From the IMG/VR virus record IMGVR_UViG_3300020172_000530, positions 1-64,000 of that record: DNA of 64,000 bases; one strand, given 5' to 3'. Source of the stretch: a virus. Positions 1 through 7,085 of this stretch are shown here, in pieces. Within the stretch, counting starts at the first letter, position 1; the number at the start of each line of letters is the position of its first letter. The notes under the pieces are model-generated. The model worked only from the letters and a program-made list of their open reading frames with translations. It made no database searches and had not been told where the DNA came from. A program made the translations under genes and the position numbers.

Positions 1-783
1 AAAATACCCTACATTACTAAACACCATATATGCTAAAGCATGTTGAGTAACTACTTTCATGAAATCTTGCTCCATTAATGTAGCAAACGACGCTCTTAAC
101 ACTGGTGATAGTAACGGTAACTTTTGATTGACCATAACCATTGCTTCGGATATCTTAGTTAATAGCTTTCCTCCAGCAATTACTCCTACGCCTGCCATAG
201 GTGATACCGTAGCAACTCCTAGTCCTGCAAATTGAACACCTTTACCCATCCATCCAATAAACTTTCCGATGAATCCCGAAGTTGTTATTATGCCAATTGT
301 AGCTTTGCCTAGTAGTGCCTGTCTATCGTTTTCTGCCCGTATAAGTGCTTCTTCATAAGGCATACCAGCAAACCTATTCGGCGGTTCTGCTGTGAAATTG
401 TTCTTCTTATATTCTTCCCAGTCTACTTCAACTAGCCCTACTGAATTAAAATAATCATTAACATAGTAAGCAACACCGCCAATACTGACTAAAGCGTTAG
501 CCGCACTAGGAATATTTGCTATCCTTTTTTCAGCATACTTTCTAGCAGCAACATCTTTAGCAGCCTTAGTTGCAGCAGCATCAGCTTTGTTCTTTTTAAG
601 AGTATCTCTGTAGTTTTTGCCTGCTTTTGATTTAGGACCTAGACCTTTGTTCGCAGAATTAGGCTTAATCAAGGATTTTCCTTTCTTAAGTGCCCATCTA
701 GCAGCATCGCCTCTCAAACCTTCATTGAAAGATTGCTCTTCATAAGGATAATATTTTTCAGCAATGATATCATAAACTTTCAT
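1..783 (-). CDS. Gly/Ala-rich phage protein with capsid-targeting-like N-terminus (3' end outside window)
   Basis: An open frame of 261 codons runs from an ATG at 783 off the left edge, so the protein is C-terminally incomplete here. It begins MKVYDIIAEKYYPYEEQ. Residues 35-85 are rich in Lys and Ala. Residues 85-110 and about 155-215 are hydrophobic and rich in Gly, Ala, Val and Ile, so they may insert in a membrane. The first nine residues resemble the capsid-targeting sequence of T4 internal proteins (MK, an aromatic residue, then I-x-E). T4-type prohead protease gp21 cuts after (L/I)-x-E, and I-A-E lies at residues 7-9. I infer, weakly, an internal virion protein delivered with the DNA. 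No family was recognised. An AATAAATA (790-797) lies 6 nt upstream, but no Shine-Dalgarno sequence is visible. Confidence 0.75.
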   Translation of the reverse strand, partial: MKVYDIIAEKYYPYEEQSFNEGLRGDAARWALKKGKSLIKPNSANKGLGPKSKAGKNYRDTLKKNKADAAATKAAKDVAARKYAEKRIANIPSAANALVSIGGVAYYVNDYFNSVGLVEVDWEEYKKNNFTAEPPNRFAGMPYEEALIRAENDRQALLGKATIGIITTSGFIGKFIGWMGKGVQFAGLGVATVSPMAGVGVIAGGKLLTKISEAMVMVNQKLPLLSPVLRASFATLMEQDFMKVVTQHALAYMVFSNVGYF

Positions 784-1084
784 AATTCATATTTATTAAA
801 AGATGAACTGAGTTCATCTGCTCTTCGCTTGAGCTCGAGCTTTTCTTTATATTAATTATAATTAGTGCGAAGCACTTAAGATATTATCTAGATTGTTCAG
901 TCACATTTTGCCCAGAGCGGGCAAAGAGTAGGACATTATCTGAGTTGAACATTGTCACTTAGCGTTACAGCATTGCAGAGGCGGTCGTCCGGTACCTCGA
1001 GCTGCGTCTTTATACGACGGCGGTATGTAAATTTACGCTAACAAACGTACATACGTAGGGTATTTCTCCCTTCCTTAGCCTTTT
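784..1084. other. Intergenic region with several hairpins, no gene recognised
   Basis: About 300 bases without a convincing ORF. The stretch is visibly less AT-rich than its neighbours, especially 970-1030. Inverted repeats seen: GATGAACT/AGTTCATC around 802-818; the 10-base palindrome AGCTCGAGCT near 833-842; AGTGC-GAA-GCACT at 874-886; and TTTGCCC-AGAGC-GGGCAAA at 907-925, a 7-bp stem with a 5-nt loop. None is followed by a T-tract on either strand, so they are poor intrinsic terminators. I searched by eye for a tRNA T-loop and cloverleaf and found none. A structured leader or small RNA for the minus-strand gene ending at the left edge is possible but unproven. Confidence 0.45.
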
Positions 1085-1219
1085 TTATTCTTGTTCAGAC
1101 AGCAAAATGAGTTGTATGAAGGCATATCTCATCGTCATCCTTTCGGGTAGTTGCTGAATACTCTTTAACGGCGAAGAGACTTCCATCCCTGCGATCTGAG
1201 ATCCAGGTATAGGGCGCAC
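1085..1219 (-). CDS. Possible 44-residue protein
   Basis: A GTG at 1219 opens 44 codons ending in TAA at 1085. The product contains Pro-Ile-Pro-Gly-Ser-Gln near its start and ends MRYAFIQLILLSEQE. It lies just downstream of the GIY-YIG gene stop at 1240, in the same direction. The frame stays open upstream to about 1310, but no ATG lies in that part. An in-frame ATG at residue 12 is an alternative start with a weak GGG upstream. There is no clear Shine-Dalgarno sequence at the GTG. The residue composition looks protein-like, but I recognise no family. It may be a real small phage gene or chance. Confidence 0.35.
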   Translation of the reverse strand: MRPIPGSQIAGMEVSSPLKSIQQLPERMTMRYAFIQLILLSEQE

Positions 1220-1239
1220 GAACTTGGCTTGCGCTGGCC

Positions 1240-1677
1240 TTAACCGTTTAACTGTTTGCCTTTGATGTGAGATCCGTGGACACGAACACTGATCTGACCA
1301 TTATAATAATCGTCTGATTCTAGTACTCGCCTTGTGAATTGCTCTCTTGCCTCTATGTAACTACACTCTGCTTTTGATTTGCAGTAGTAGAGTATCTCTC
1401 TGTGGAAGTTGTCTGTGCCTAATTGTGCTACGTCTTTGGTGAGTTCGTCGGATGATCCGTAGTATTCTTGCCAGTCTGAGTCTATTTTTGACTTGATGCG
1501 TTTCTTTTTCTTTGTACCGTTCTTAAGTTTAACTACTTTGTAGGTTGTTTTTGAGAATTTTGCTAGTTTTTTGCCTATATACATGCGCCCTGTGTCTGTG
1601 TTAGTGATAAGATATACAAATCCTATACAGTCTTCGGGCAATTGTTCGACGAGTTGATTTTGATAATACCACGACAT
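1240..1677 (-). CDS. SegE-like GIY-YIG endonuclease-family protein
   Basis: A 145-residue protein, taking the ATG at 1677 rather than the TTG one codon earlier. Its N-terminus carries the GIY-YIG signature: GFVYLIT near residue 19 and MYIGKK about 15 residues later. A lysine-rich loop follows, then the helical segment AECSYIEAREQF, whose glutamate could be the metal-binding residue. This matches the small GIY-YIG nucleases of T4-like phages related to T4 SegE. Such proteins may act as homing endonucleases or have become housekeeping nucleases. No DNA-binding C-terminal module is visible. It lies 8 bases after the preceding 79-residue gene in the gp46/gp47 operon, so it is probably expressed early. 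Activity is an inference. Confidence 0.7.
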   Translation of the reverse strand: MSWYYQNQLVEQLPEDCIGFVYLITNTDTGRMYIGKKLAKFSKTTYKVVKLKNGTKKKKRIKSKIDSDWQEYYGSSDELTKDVAQLGTDNFHREILYYCKSKAECSYIEAREQFTRRVLESDDYYNGQISVRVHGSHIKGKQLNG

Positions 1678-1685
1678 CAAGTTGT

Positions 1686-1925
1686 TTATGCCTTGTCATC
1701 GTCCTTGGCCTTTAAAAGTGATTCTCTATATTTTGGTGATTTAATTGGTGGTTTTTTGTGCCTGACTTCTTGTATCTCTGCTCTACGCTCACGTGCTATA
1801 ATACGTATTTCCGCTAGTAAATTGCGACATTTTATGCCAGCAACGTGAGTTTGTCTACTTTCCCACTCTTGATTGTATTTAAAATACTCTCTAAATAGGG
1901 TCATTAGCTGTTCGTGTGTGTCCAT
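1686..1925 (-). CDS. Small basic helical protein, conserved-type phage hypothetical
   Basis: A 79-residue protein beginning MDTHEQLMTLFREYFKYN. It is almost entirely helical by composition and rich in Arg, Lys and Glu, with the segment AEIRIIARERRAEIQEVR in the middle. It has no cysteine pair or catalytic motif. Its ATG shares one base with the gp46 stop codon (TAATG), so it is probably translationally coupled to gp46. Small proteins of this kind follow gp46 in related marine phages, from memory, without an established function. A nucleic-acid-binding accessory to recombination is possible but is only an inference from charge and position. Confidence 0.7.
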   Translation of the reverse strand: MDTHEQLMTLFREYFKYNQEWESRQTHVAGIKCRNLLAEIRIIARERRAEIQEVRHKKPPIKSPKYRESLLKAKDDDKA

Positions 1926-3703
1926 TATACTATAATATCTAAGTCTGTACTATAGCTAGTAAAGCCGTTCTCTTTAATAACCTTGAGAACATTGTTTACT
2001 CGCCCAATAAGCTCGTCTTTATGACTGATCAAATAGATATTCTTGTTGCGTTCACGAGCCATTTTCTTTAAAACACTCAGGGCATTCTCCACTCCACTGG
2101 CATCAAGCCCGTTGTCTATAAGTTCATCTACAAATAACAAGTTAATATTCTGGTATAAGCTCTCCCATACATCTCTAAAGGACCAGCTCAGGCCAAGGAT
2201 CAGTCTGTTACGTTCGCCACGACTTAAATTATCAAAGTCTAAGTCTTGACCTAGTTGTGTTATTTCTACATTTAGGTCATTTAGGAATGTAACTTGATGC
2301 GGTAATCCCATCTTATCAAGATAGTAAGTTAGTCTACTATTCAAGTAGCTAAGATTCTGATCAATAATTTTCTTTCTAATAAAACTATCTTTATTGGTTA
2401 ACAATTTTAGAAGAAATTCTTGATGATCTTTTAAACTAGACAGTTCATTTACAAGATTCCAGTTAAGTTCTTGTAGTGCTGTGTTCTGTAATTCTTCAAT
2501 TTGTTCTGTATAAGGATCAATCTCTTGCTGTCGTTTACCTAACGCATCTTCTAGACTGTTTAAATTATTTTGGTGACGTAGTGCTTCACCTAATGTATCA
2601 TAAAAAGTTTGAGGACGCCCATTTATGTCTCCGATTGAATCCAATTCTTGTATGACTATAGCGTAACTGTCGCTTATTCCTTGTAAGAATACATACGCAT
2701 CGTCTAAGTTTTTTTGCGCAACAGTGATCATCTCTTGATGTTTATCTGTATGAAGACCTTGTTCACAAGCTGGACATTTATTATCAGCCAGTTTTTCTAA
2801 TTCTTTTTTATATTTGTTTACAGTTTTATCCGCTTGCATCACAGATGTTTCTAGAGTTGCTTTTTGTTTGTTTAGTGCTTTTATTTTCTCACTTAGCTCA
2901 TTATAAGTTTTTAATTTGGCATGTTGCTCTAATTCTTTTTCTATATCAACTGACTGCAATTCTATTATTTTTTCAGCTAGTTTCAAACAGTCTGCTTCTC
3001 GCTGATTATACCAAGCACCTTTTTTAATTGCTAATCCGTCAATACTTTGTTGTATCTTTTCGTTAGATTTCTTGGCTGCTTCTATATTAGCTGTCTCTTG
3101 TTGTATTTGATCTCTGCTGATCTTAACTTGTTCTTTTAATCCTTCTGCTTTTTCACTTAATAAAGTAATACCCAACAATTGTTCAATAATTTCTCGTTGG
3201 TCATTTGCTCTCATACTAAGAAACGGCTCTGTATAAGTGTTAAGAGCTACAATGTGTTTAAACATGTCATGGCTCATACCTAGTATGTCTGCTAGATCTT
3301 TTTGCGTTTCTCTAACATCACCTTGACTATCGTCTACTTCTGAGTTTTCTTGCTCTATGTCATTGACATAAAATTTTAAGATATTAGGCTTACGTCCTCT
3401 TTCTATACGATAATTTACACTGTCTTTTTCAAAAGCCAGTGTAACAAGCATGTTCTTGTTATTAATTTTATTAATTAAGTTATCTTTTTTAATATTTGTA
3501 AGTGCTTGTCCAAATAATCCGTAACTTAATGCGTTAACTATGGTAGTTTTACCTGTACCATTGCGCGAACCGCTGTCATCGCCGCCCATGTCTAGGTTTT
3601 CCCCTAGTACCAGAGTTAGTTGTTCCCGCTCAAAATCTACTGCTTGAGTCTGATTGCCCACACTCAGAAAATTCTTTACTGTTAATGTTTTTAATCTAAT
3701 CAT
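1925..3703 (-). CDS. gp46: Recombination endonuclease subunit gp46 (SbcC/Rad50-like ATPase)
   Basis: A 592-residue SMC-type ATPase. With gp47 it forms the T4 SbcCD/Mre11-Rad50-like complex that resects double-strand ends for recombination-dependent replication and degrades host DNA. Visible motifs: Walker A with GTGKTT near residues 49-54, preceded by a Gly/Asp-rich loop; long coiled coils at about 180-300 and 315-450; a zinc-hook CPAC near 310; the ABC signature LSRGERNR near 493; and Walker B LLFVDE near 522, followed by the D-loop. The length is close to T4 gp46 (560). Its ATG overlaps the gp47 stop by four bases. The operon order gp55 > small gene > gp47 > gp46 supports the assignment. 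Confidence 0.96.
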   Translation of the reverse strand: MIRLKTLTVKNFLSVGNQTQAVDFEREQLTLVLGENLDMGGDDSGSRNGTGKTTIVNALSYGLFGQALTNIKKDNLINKINNKNMLVTLAFEKDSVNYRIERGRKPNILKFYVNDIEQENSEVDDSQGDVRETQKDLADILGMSHDMFKHIVALNTYTEPFLSMRANDQREIIEQLLGITLLSEKAEGLKEQVKISRDQIQQETANIEAAKKSNEKIQQSIDGLAIKKGAWYNQREADCLKLAEKIIELQSVDIEKELEQHAKLKTYNELSEKIKALNKQKATLETSVMQADKTVNKYKKELEKLADNKCPACEQGLHTDKHQEMITVAQKNLDDAYVFLQGISDSYAIVIQELDSIGDINGRPQTFYDTLGEALRHQNNLNSLEDALGKRQQEIDPYTEQIEELQNTALQELNWNLVNELSSLKDHQEFLLKLLTNKDSFIRKKIIDQNLSYLNSRLTYYLDKMGLPHQVTFLNDLNVEITQLGQDLDFDNLSRGERNRLILGLSWSFRDVWESLYQNINLLFVDELIDNGLDASGVENALSVLKKMARERNKNIYLISHKDELIGRVNNVLKVIKENGFTSYSTDLDIIV

Positions 3704-4710
3704 AAGTTATTGTATATTGAAAGTAAAACTTTTTTATCGTAAGTATCGCTGTCTATATTGACTAGCTGATTAGTTACAATTTGGTCTACACTTTCAAAGT
3801 CTTGTATTTCTAAAGTGCTAATCATCTCTATTTCTTTTTTTTCTGGAATTAGAGTTAGTTCTCTAATAGGATAATCGCCCATGAATTTTTCTTTGATAAA
3901 ATTAGCTTCTTCGTAGCTAATGTCAATGTCTAAGCTTACACGCAGATGTGTTTTAGGCAAGATAATATCACCAGCGCGGTCAATTAACTCGCTTAATTTT
4001 GTGGTTCTGTAAGTAGGTTGTCCAGGCCATGTATGATATGTAGGTTGCCCGCCCCATTCCATAATCATCATACCTCGATCTCCATCCCAATTGTCCGAAT
4101 AATTATGTGGGAAACAATTACCAATATATACCATGTTTCCTTTTTTCTGACGTTTATGAAAATGTCCGCTGAACCCTAGTTCATAATTGACAAAGTGATT
4201 TAATTGTATCTCTCCATGATCGGGCATCTGTACCATAGCGTTCATATAAAAGCTAGGTAATTCAAAATGACCAAACACATATCTTCCGCTTTGTTTAGCT
4301 ATAGTTTTCCATTCATCACCAATAAGCCATGGACATAGTGTGACGTCGTCTATAGTTGTAGGATGATGGATTACTGTAACACCTGGAATGTATTTTCCAA
4401 ACTCCACTGAGTGAATATCTCGTTTATCTTTATAGTACAGATCATGATTGCCAGGAAAAAAGAAAAACTGATCAAAGCTACTACCAAGTTTCTCCAATGC
4501 CCGGAGACTGAAATCCATAGTAGTAATATTAAGACTATTGCGATTGTGATGCCAATCGCCGAGAAAAATTCCAGTATCACAGCCTTCCTCCTTAGCTTTA
4601 GCAATATACCAATCTACAAAGTCTTCACAATCTTGATTATGTGTGTTGCTATTTGATTTTAATCCAAAATGTATGTCTGTTAAACATGCGACTTTTTTAA
4701 ATAGACCCAT
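3700..4710 (-). CDS. gp47: Recombination endonuclease subunit gp47 (SbcD/Mre11-like)
   Basis: A 336-residue calcineurin-like metallophosphoesterase, the nuclease partner of gp46. I chose the ATG at 4710, which gives MGLFKKVACLTDIHFG. It has AAGGA five bases upstream, and the metal motif then falls at the usual N-terminal place (D12, H14). An ATG ten codons earlier is less likely. Further phosphoesterase motifs in order are GIFLGDWHHNR, FFFPGNHDLYY, YVFGHFELPSF and GFSGHFHKRQ, which supply the Asp, Asn and His ligands for two metals. The length matches T4 gp47 (339). The gene starts inside the end of the 52-residue gene and overlaps gp46 by four bases. Confidence 0.95.
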   Translation of the reverse strand: MGLFKKVACLTDIHFGLKSNSNTHNQDCEDFVDWYIAKAKEEGCDTGIFLGDWHHNRNSLNITTMDFSLRALEKLGSSFDQFFFFPGNHDLYYKDKRDIHSVEFGKYIPGVTVIHHPTTIDDVTLCPWLIGDEWKTIAKQSGRYVFGHFELPSFYMNAMVQMPDHGEIQLNHFVNYELGFSGHFHKRQKKGNMVYIGNCFPHNYSDNWDGDRGMMIMEWGGQPTYHTWPGQPTYRTTKLSELIDRAGDIILPKTHLRVSLDIDISYEEANFIKEKFMGDYPIRELTLIPEKKEIEMISTLEIQDFESVDQIVTNQLVNIDSDTYDKKVLLSIYNNL

Positions 4711-4855
4711 AAAATCCTTGTCCAATAATTTTTTGTACATCTTTCATCATGTCGTCATCCATCTGACAAATCCAAGATTCGTCATCAACCATTCTTGTAA
4801 ACAATAATTTTACTAGATACCCTTCGGGCAATCGCAATGTGATATATTTGCTCAT
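4697..4855 (-). CDS. Small 52-residue protein between gp55 and gp47
   Basis: The ATG at 4855 overlaps the gp55 stop codon (ATGA). The 52-codon frame ends in TAA at 4697, inside the first codons of gp47. The product starts MSKYITLRLPEGYLVKLL and contains an acidic, Met-rich second half (a VDDESWICQMDDDMM stretch). The double overlap and the lack of any other reading for 4711-4851 make it a real operon member. I recognise no family. The first half could be a small beta hairpin or ribbon-helix-helix-like segment, but that is a guess. Because it sits in the gp55-gp47-gp46 operon it should be expressed from the sigma-70 promoter at 5693-5721. Confidence 0.7.
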   Translation of the reverse strand: MSKYITLRLPEGYLVKLLFTRMVDDESWICQMDDDMMKDVQKIIGQGFYGSI

Positions 4856-5673
4856 TCGTCTGATCCTTCATTTCTTTTTAAGGCAGCAGCATATTCGCCT
4901 TGCCCGGTTCGACTATAACTAGGATTCATTCCGTTAATTTCTAGTAAATCATCTCTAATAACTTGGTTACGCTTTTCAATGTTGATGATTCTAACAAAAC
5001 TATTAGTAACAGCAGCAGTAAAATAAGCAAAGGGATTATCTGATTTTGATTCATCGAATTGTAGTCCTATCTGAGTTAACTGTAAAATTGCTTGTCCCCG
5101 CATTTCGTCGTTGTACGTATAGCCACGAACATTACCTCGGGTAGCATAACGCTCGCAAAGTTTAATATACATGCGAGCTAGTGTATTTGTAATTTGCCCG
5201 TGCTCTTTATTAAACTTACCTTTTTCTAGTCCGCCCTTCCAATGACTTTTTCCTACACAAACAAGTTCATCATTTTCATCAAATTTCCAATGTTGAAAAG
5301 GAGGAAAGTTTACCTTGTCCCGCCCGTCTGCTACAGTCTTTGGATTCTTTTTTCTAGTGGTATTAAGTGGAACATGTTCGAATGTCATGATTCTGAAAAC
5401 TAAATCTGTTTTAGGAATCTTTTTGTAATCAACTTCACATTCGGCTAACTTTACCTTTTCTCCAGCAGTCTTTCGACTTTCGTATGCTTTTACACTAAGT
5501 CTTTTGGCATGCGCTCTCTTAGCTTCTGCTACAGTTCTGATGTTAATCTTGTCAATATTAGGCAAAATTAGATCATACCTGTGATATTCTACTTTGGTAA
5601 ACGAACAGTAGGTATTTTTAGATTTATGTATTTCTTCTAGTAAATCTTTGTTGTTTAAATAATTAACTTTCAT
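4852..5673 (-). CDS. gp55: Late-transcription sigma factor gp55
   Basis: A 273-residue protein. The C-terminal third (about 185-260) matches the gp55 sigma-2-like core: RGYTYNDEMRGQAILQL, then NPFAYFTAAVTNSFVRIIN and EKRNQVIRDDLLE. In T4, gp55 binds host RNA polymerase, recognises the late -10 element TATAAATA and works with gp33 and the sliding clamp. The N-terminal 180 residues, rich in Lys and Arg with a Trp/His-rich middle, are an extension compared with T4 gp55 (185 residues), as in marine T4-like phages. The gene starts 13 bases after the predicted transcription start of the TTGACA/TACAAT promoter, with AAGGA at 5680-5684. It heads the minus-strand operon and diverges from the structural genes. 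Confidence 0.92.
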   Translation of the reverse strand: MKVNYLNNKDLLEEIHKSKNTYCSFTKVEYHRYDLILPNIDKINIRTVAEAKRAHAKRLSVKAYESRKTAGEKVKLAECEVDYKKIPKTDLVFRIMTFEHVPLNTTRKKNPKTVADGRDKVNFPPFQHWKFDENDELVCVGKSHWKGGLEKGKFNKEHGQITNTLARMYIKLCERYATRGNVRGYTYNDEMRGQAILQLTQIGLQFDESKSDNPFAYFTAAVTNSFVRIINIEKRNQVIRDDLLEINGMNPSYSRTGQGEYAAALKRNEGSDE

Positions 5674-5692
5674 TTATAGTCCTTGTTGTAAT

Positions 5693-5721
5693 ATTGTAAA
5701 CTACGCACTTAATTTTGTCAA
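5693..5721 (-). promoter_or_regulatory. Sigma-70-type promoter for the gp55-gp47-gp46 operon
   Basis: Read on the minus strand, a perfect -35 TTGACA (5721-5716) and a -10 TACAAT (5698-5693) are separated by exactly 17 bases. Transcription would start near 5686, leaving a leader of about 13 bases that contains AAGGA before the gp55 ATG at 5673. This is a host-polymerase promoter in an early or middle gene context. It overlaps the opposing TACGCAC/CTAAATA promoter, so occupancy of one should hinder the other. Confidence 0.8.
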
Positions 5722-5728
5722 CTAAATA
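5702..5728 (+). promoter_or_regulatory. Two-part late-type promoter (TACGCAC ... TAAATA), copy 1
   Basis: TACGCAC starts at 5702 and TAAATA at 5723, a distance of 21 bases start to start. If TAAATA occupies the T4 late -10 position, transcription starts near 5734. That gives a leader of about 14 bases with AAAGGA before the ATG at 5748. The same arrangement recurs at 11754-11780 and 33938-33964. It is predicted to drive the tail tube cap and wedge/hub genes through gp55. Confidence 0.7.
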
Positions 5729-5747
5729 ATGAATAAAGGAAACCAAA

Positions 5748-6782
5748 ATGGCAAATTTGTTTGATACACTTAAATCCGGAGCTTCGTCTACTATTAGTAA
5801 CCTAGGAGGGTCTATAGGTTCTAATTTCAACAATACTGGATCGCCTCTAGGTATAGTAGGAAAATTATCAGGTGCTTTGAATAATCTTTCTGATCCTTCA
5901 AAACTATTATCCAATTTACGTAGCCTCAATCTGCCAGTGGGCGGCAATACTACCAACCCTTTAGGTAGTACTGGTGCTACCTGGGGAGGCACTGAAACAG
6001 ATAAAGACTGGCGTGTTAGATTAAGTTTACCAACTATAGGAGTATTTAAAGATAGTTGGGTTTTACAGCCATTGATAAGTGCCGGTGGAATGATTTTTCC
6101 TTATACTCCTTCGGTTAGTATTTCAAGCAGTGCCAATTATGATGAACAATCGTTAGTTCATCAAAACTTTCAATTCATAACTTATCAGAACAGTAAAGTT
6201 GATAAGATTGCTATCACCGCACCTTTTTATGTAGAAGATGCTGTTCAAGCACAGTACTGGTTAGCAGCAGTTCATTATTTTAGATCGGTAACTAAAATGT
6301 TTACAGGATCAGATGCAGGATCAACACAAGGAAATCCTCCTCCGATAGTGTATTTAAACGGGTATGGTGACTTTGTATTTAAAAATATCCCAGTAGTGGT
6401 AACAAGTTTTTCAGTAGACTTAGGCACAGATGTAAACTATATTTCTACCAGTTTAAGAAAAGGTGTAGGAAGACCAGCTGGCTCTCCAGCAGCAGCGCCT
6501 GTCGCACAATCAGGAGGATGGCTAAGTTTAGCAGGAGCAGCATTGCAAGCTGGTGGATTACGAAATGCAGGATCCTTTATAAGCGGATTAGATAATAAAA
6601 ATAAAAGTGGGTCTCCAGCACAATCGCAACAGTCTCAAGCAATGTATGGAGACAGTCATGTTCCTGTAAAAAGTACCTTCCAAATAGGATTACAACCAAT
6701 CTATAGTAGGCAGGCAATTAGAGATTTTAGTTTACAGGCCTTTGTACAAGGTGCGTATGTAGGTAATAAGATAGGATATTAA
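5748..6782 (+). CDS. Tail tube cap/initiator protein, gp48/gp54-like
   Basis: A 344-residue structural protein. The N-terminal 85 residues are Gly/Ser/Asn-rich and probably flexible. The core (about 85-240) is beta-rich and contains GDFVFKNIPVVVTSFSVDLG, as in tail-tube-fold proteins. A low-complexity Gly/Ala/Ser linker (245-300) precedes a C-terminal block with HVPVKSTFQIGLQPIYSR and FVQGAYV. In T4, gp48 and gp54 cap the baseplate and start tube polymerisation. Its place just before gp53 fits gp48 in marine T4-like phages. Choosing between gp48 and gp54 is inference. AAAGGA lies seven bases before the ATG, and the gene opens the plus-strand structural run. Confidence 0.65.
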   Translation: MANLFDTLKSGASSTISNLGGSIGSNFNNTGSPLGIVGKLSGALNNLSDPSKLLSNLRSLNLPVGGNTTNPLGSTGATWGGTETDKDWRVRLSLPTIGVFKDSWVLQPLISAGGMIFPYTPSVSISSSANYDEQSLVHQNFQFITYQNSKVDKIAITAPFYVEDAVQAQYWLAAVHYFRSVTKMFTGSDAGSTQGNPPPIVYLNGYGDFVFKNIPVVVTSFSVDLGTDVNYISTSLRKGVGRPAGSPAAAPVAQSGGWLSLAGAALQAGGLRNAGSFISGLDNKNKSGSPAQSQQSQAMYGDSHVPVKSTFQIGLQPIYSRQAIRDFSLQAFVQGAYVGNKIGY

Positions 6783-6784
6783 TA

Positions 6785-7084
6785 ATGGCAATTTACAAAA
6801 CTTCTAGTCCTTGGAAAGATACTCCGATTGAAAATAACTACCTTACAATTTTTAAAATACGCCCAGTCAGTTCCGAACCAGATGACTTTTTATATACTAT
6901 CGAACCTCAGTACACCTATAGACCAGATTTATTAGCTTACGATTTGTATGGCGATACTAAATTATGGTGGGTCTTTACACAACGTAACATGGATGTTATA
7001 CAAGATCCTGTTTATGATTTTATTGCCGGAACAAAAATCTACATACCCAAAGGCAACAGTTTAAAAACTATTTTAGGATTATAA
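6785..7084 (+). CDS. gp53: Baseplate wedge protein gp53
   Basis: A 99-residue protein of the gp53 wedge family. The diagnostic region is YTYRPDLLAYDLYGDTKLWW, followed by VFTQRNMDVIQDPVYDF and then GTKIYIP. In T4 gp53 (196 residues) the same LysM-like core holds wedges around the hub. This one is short, about half the T4 length, as in related marine phages. It starts three bases after the tube-cap gene and is followed after one base by the 843-residue hub candidate, so the cluster is read as one unit. Confidence 0.88.
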   Translation: MAIYKTSSPWKDTPIENNYLTIFKIRPVSSEPDDFLYTIEPQYTYRPDLLAYDLYGDTKLWWVFTQRNMDVIQDPVYDFIAGTKIYIPKGNSLKTILGL

Positions 7085-7085
7085 T

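Noticed and set aside
5663-5992. 109-codon open frame on the minus strand across the divergent promoter region
   Set aside because: It is antisense to the tube-cap gene and would run through both promoters and the gp55 start. Its composition is like a reverse complement.
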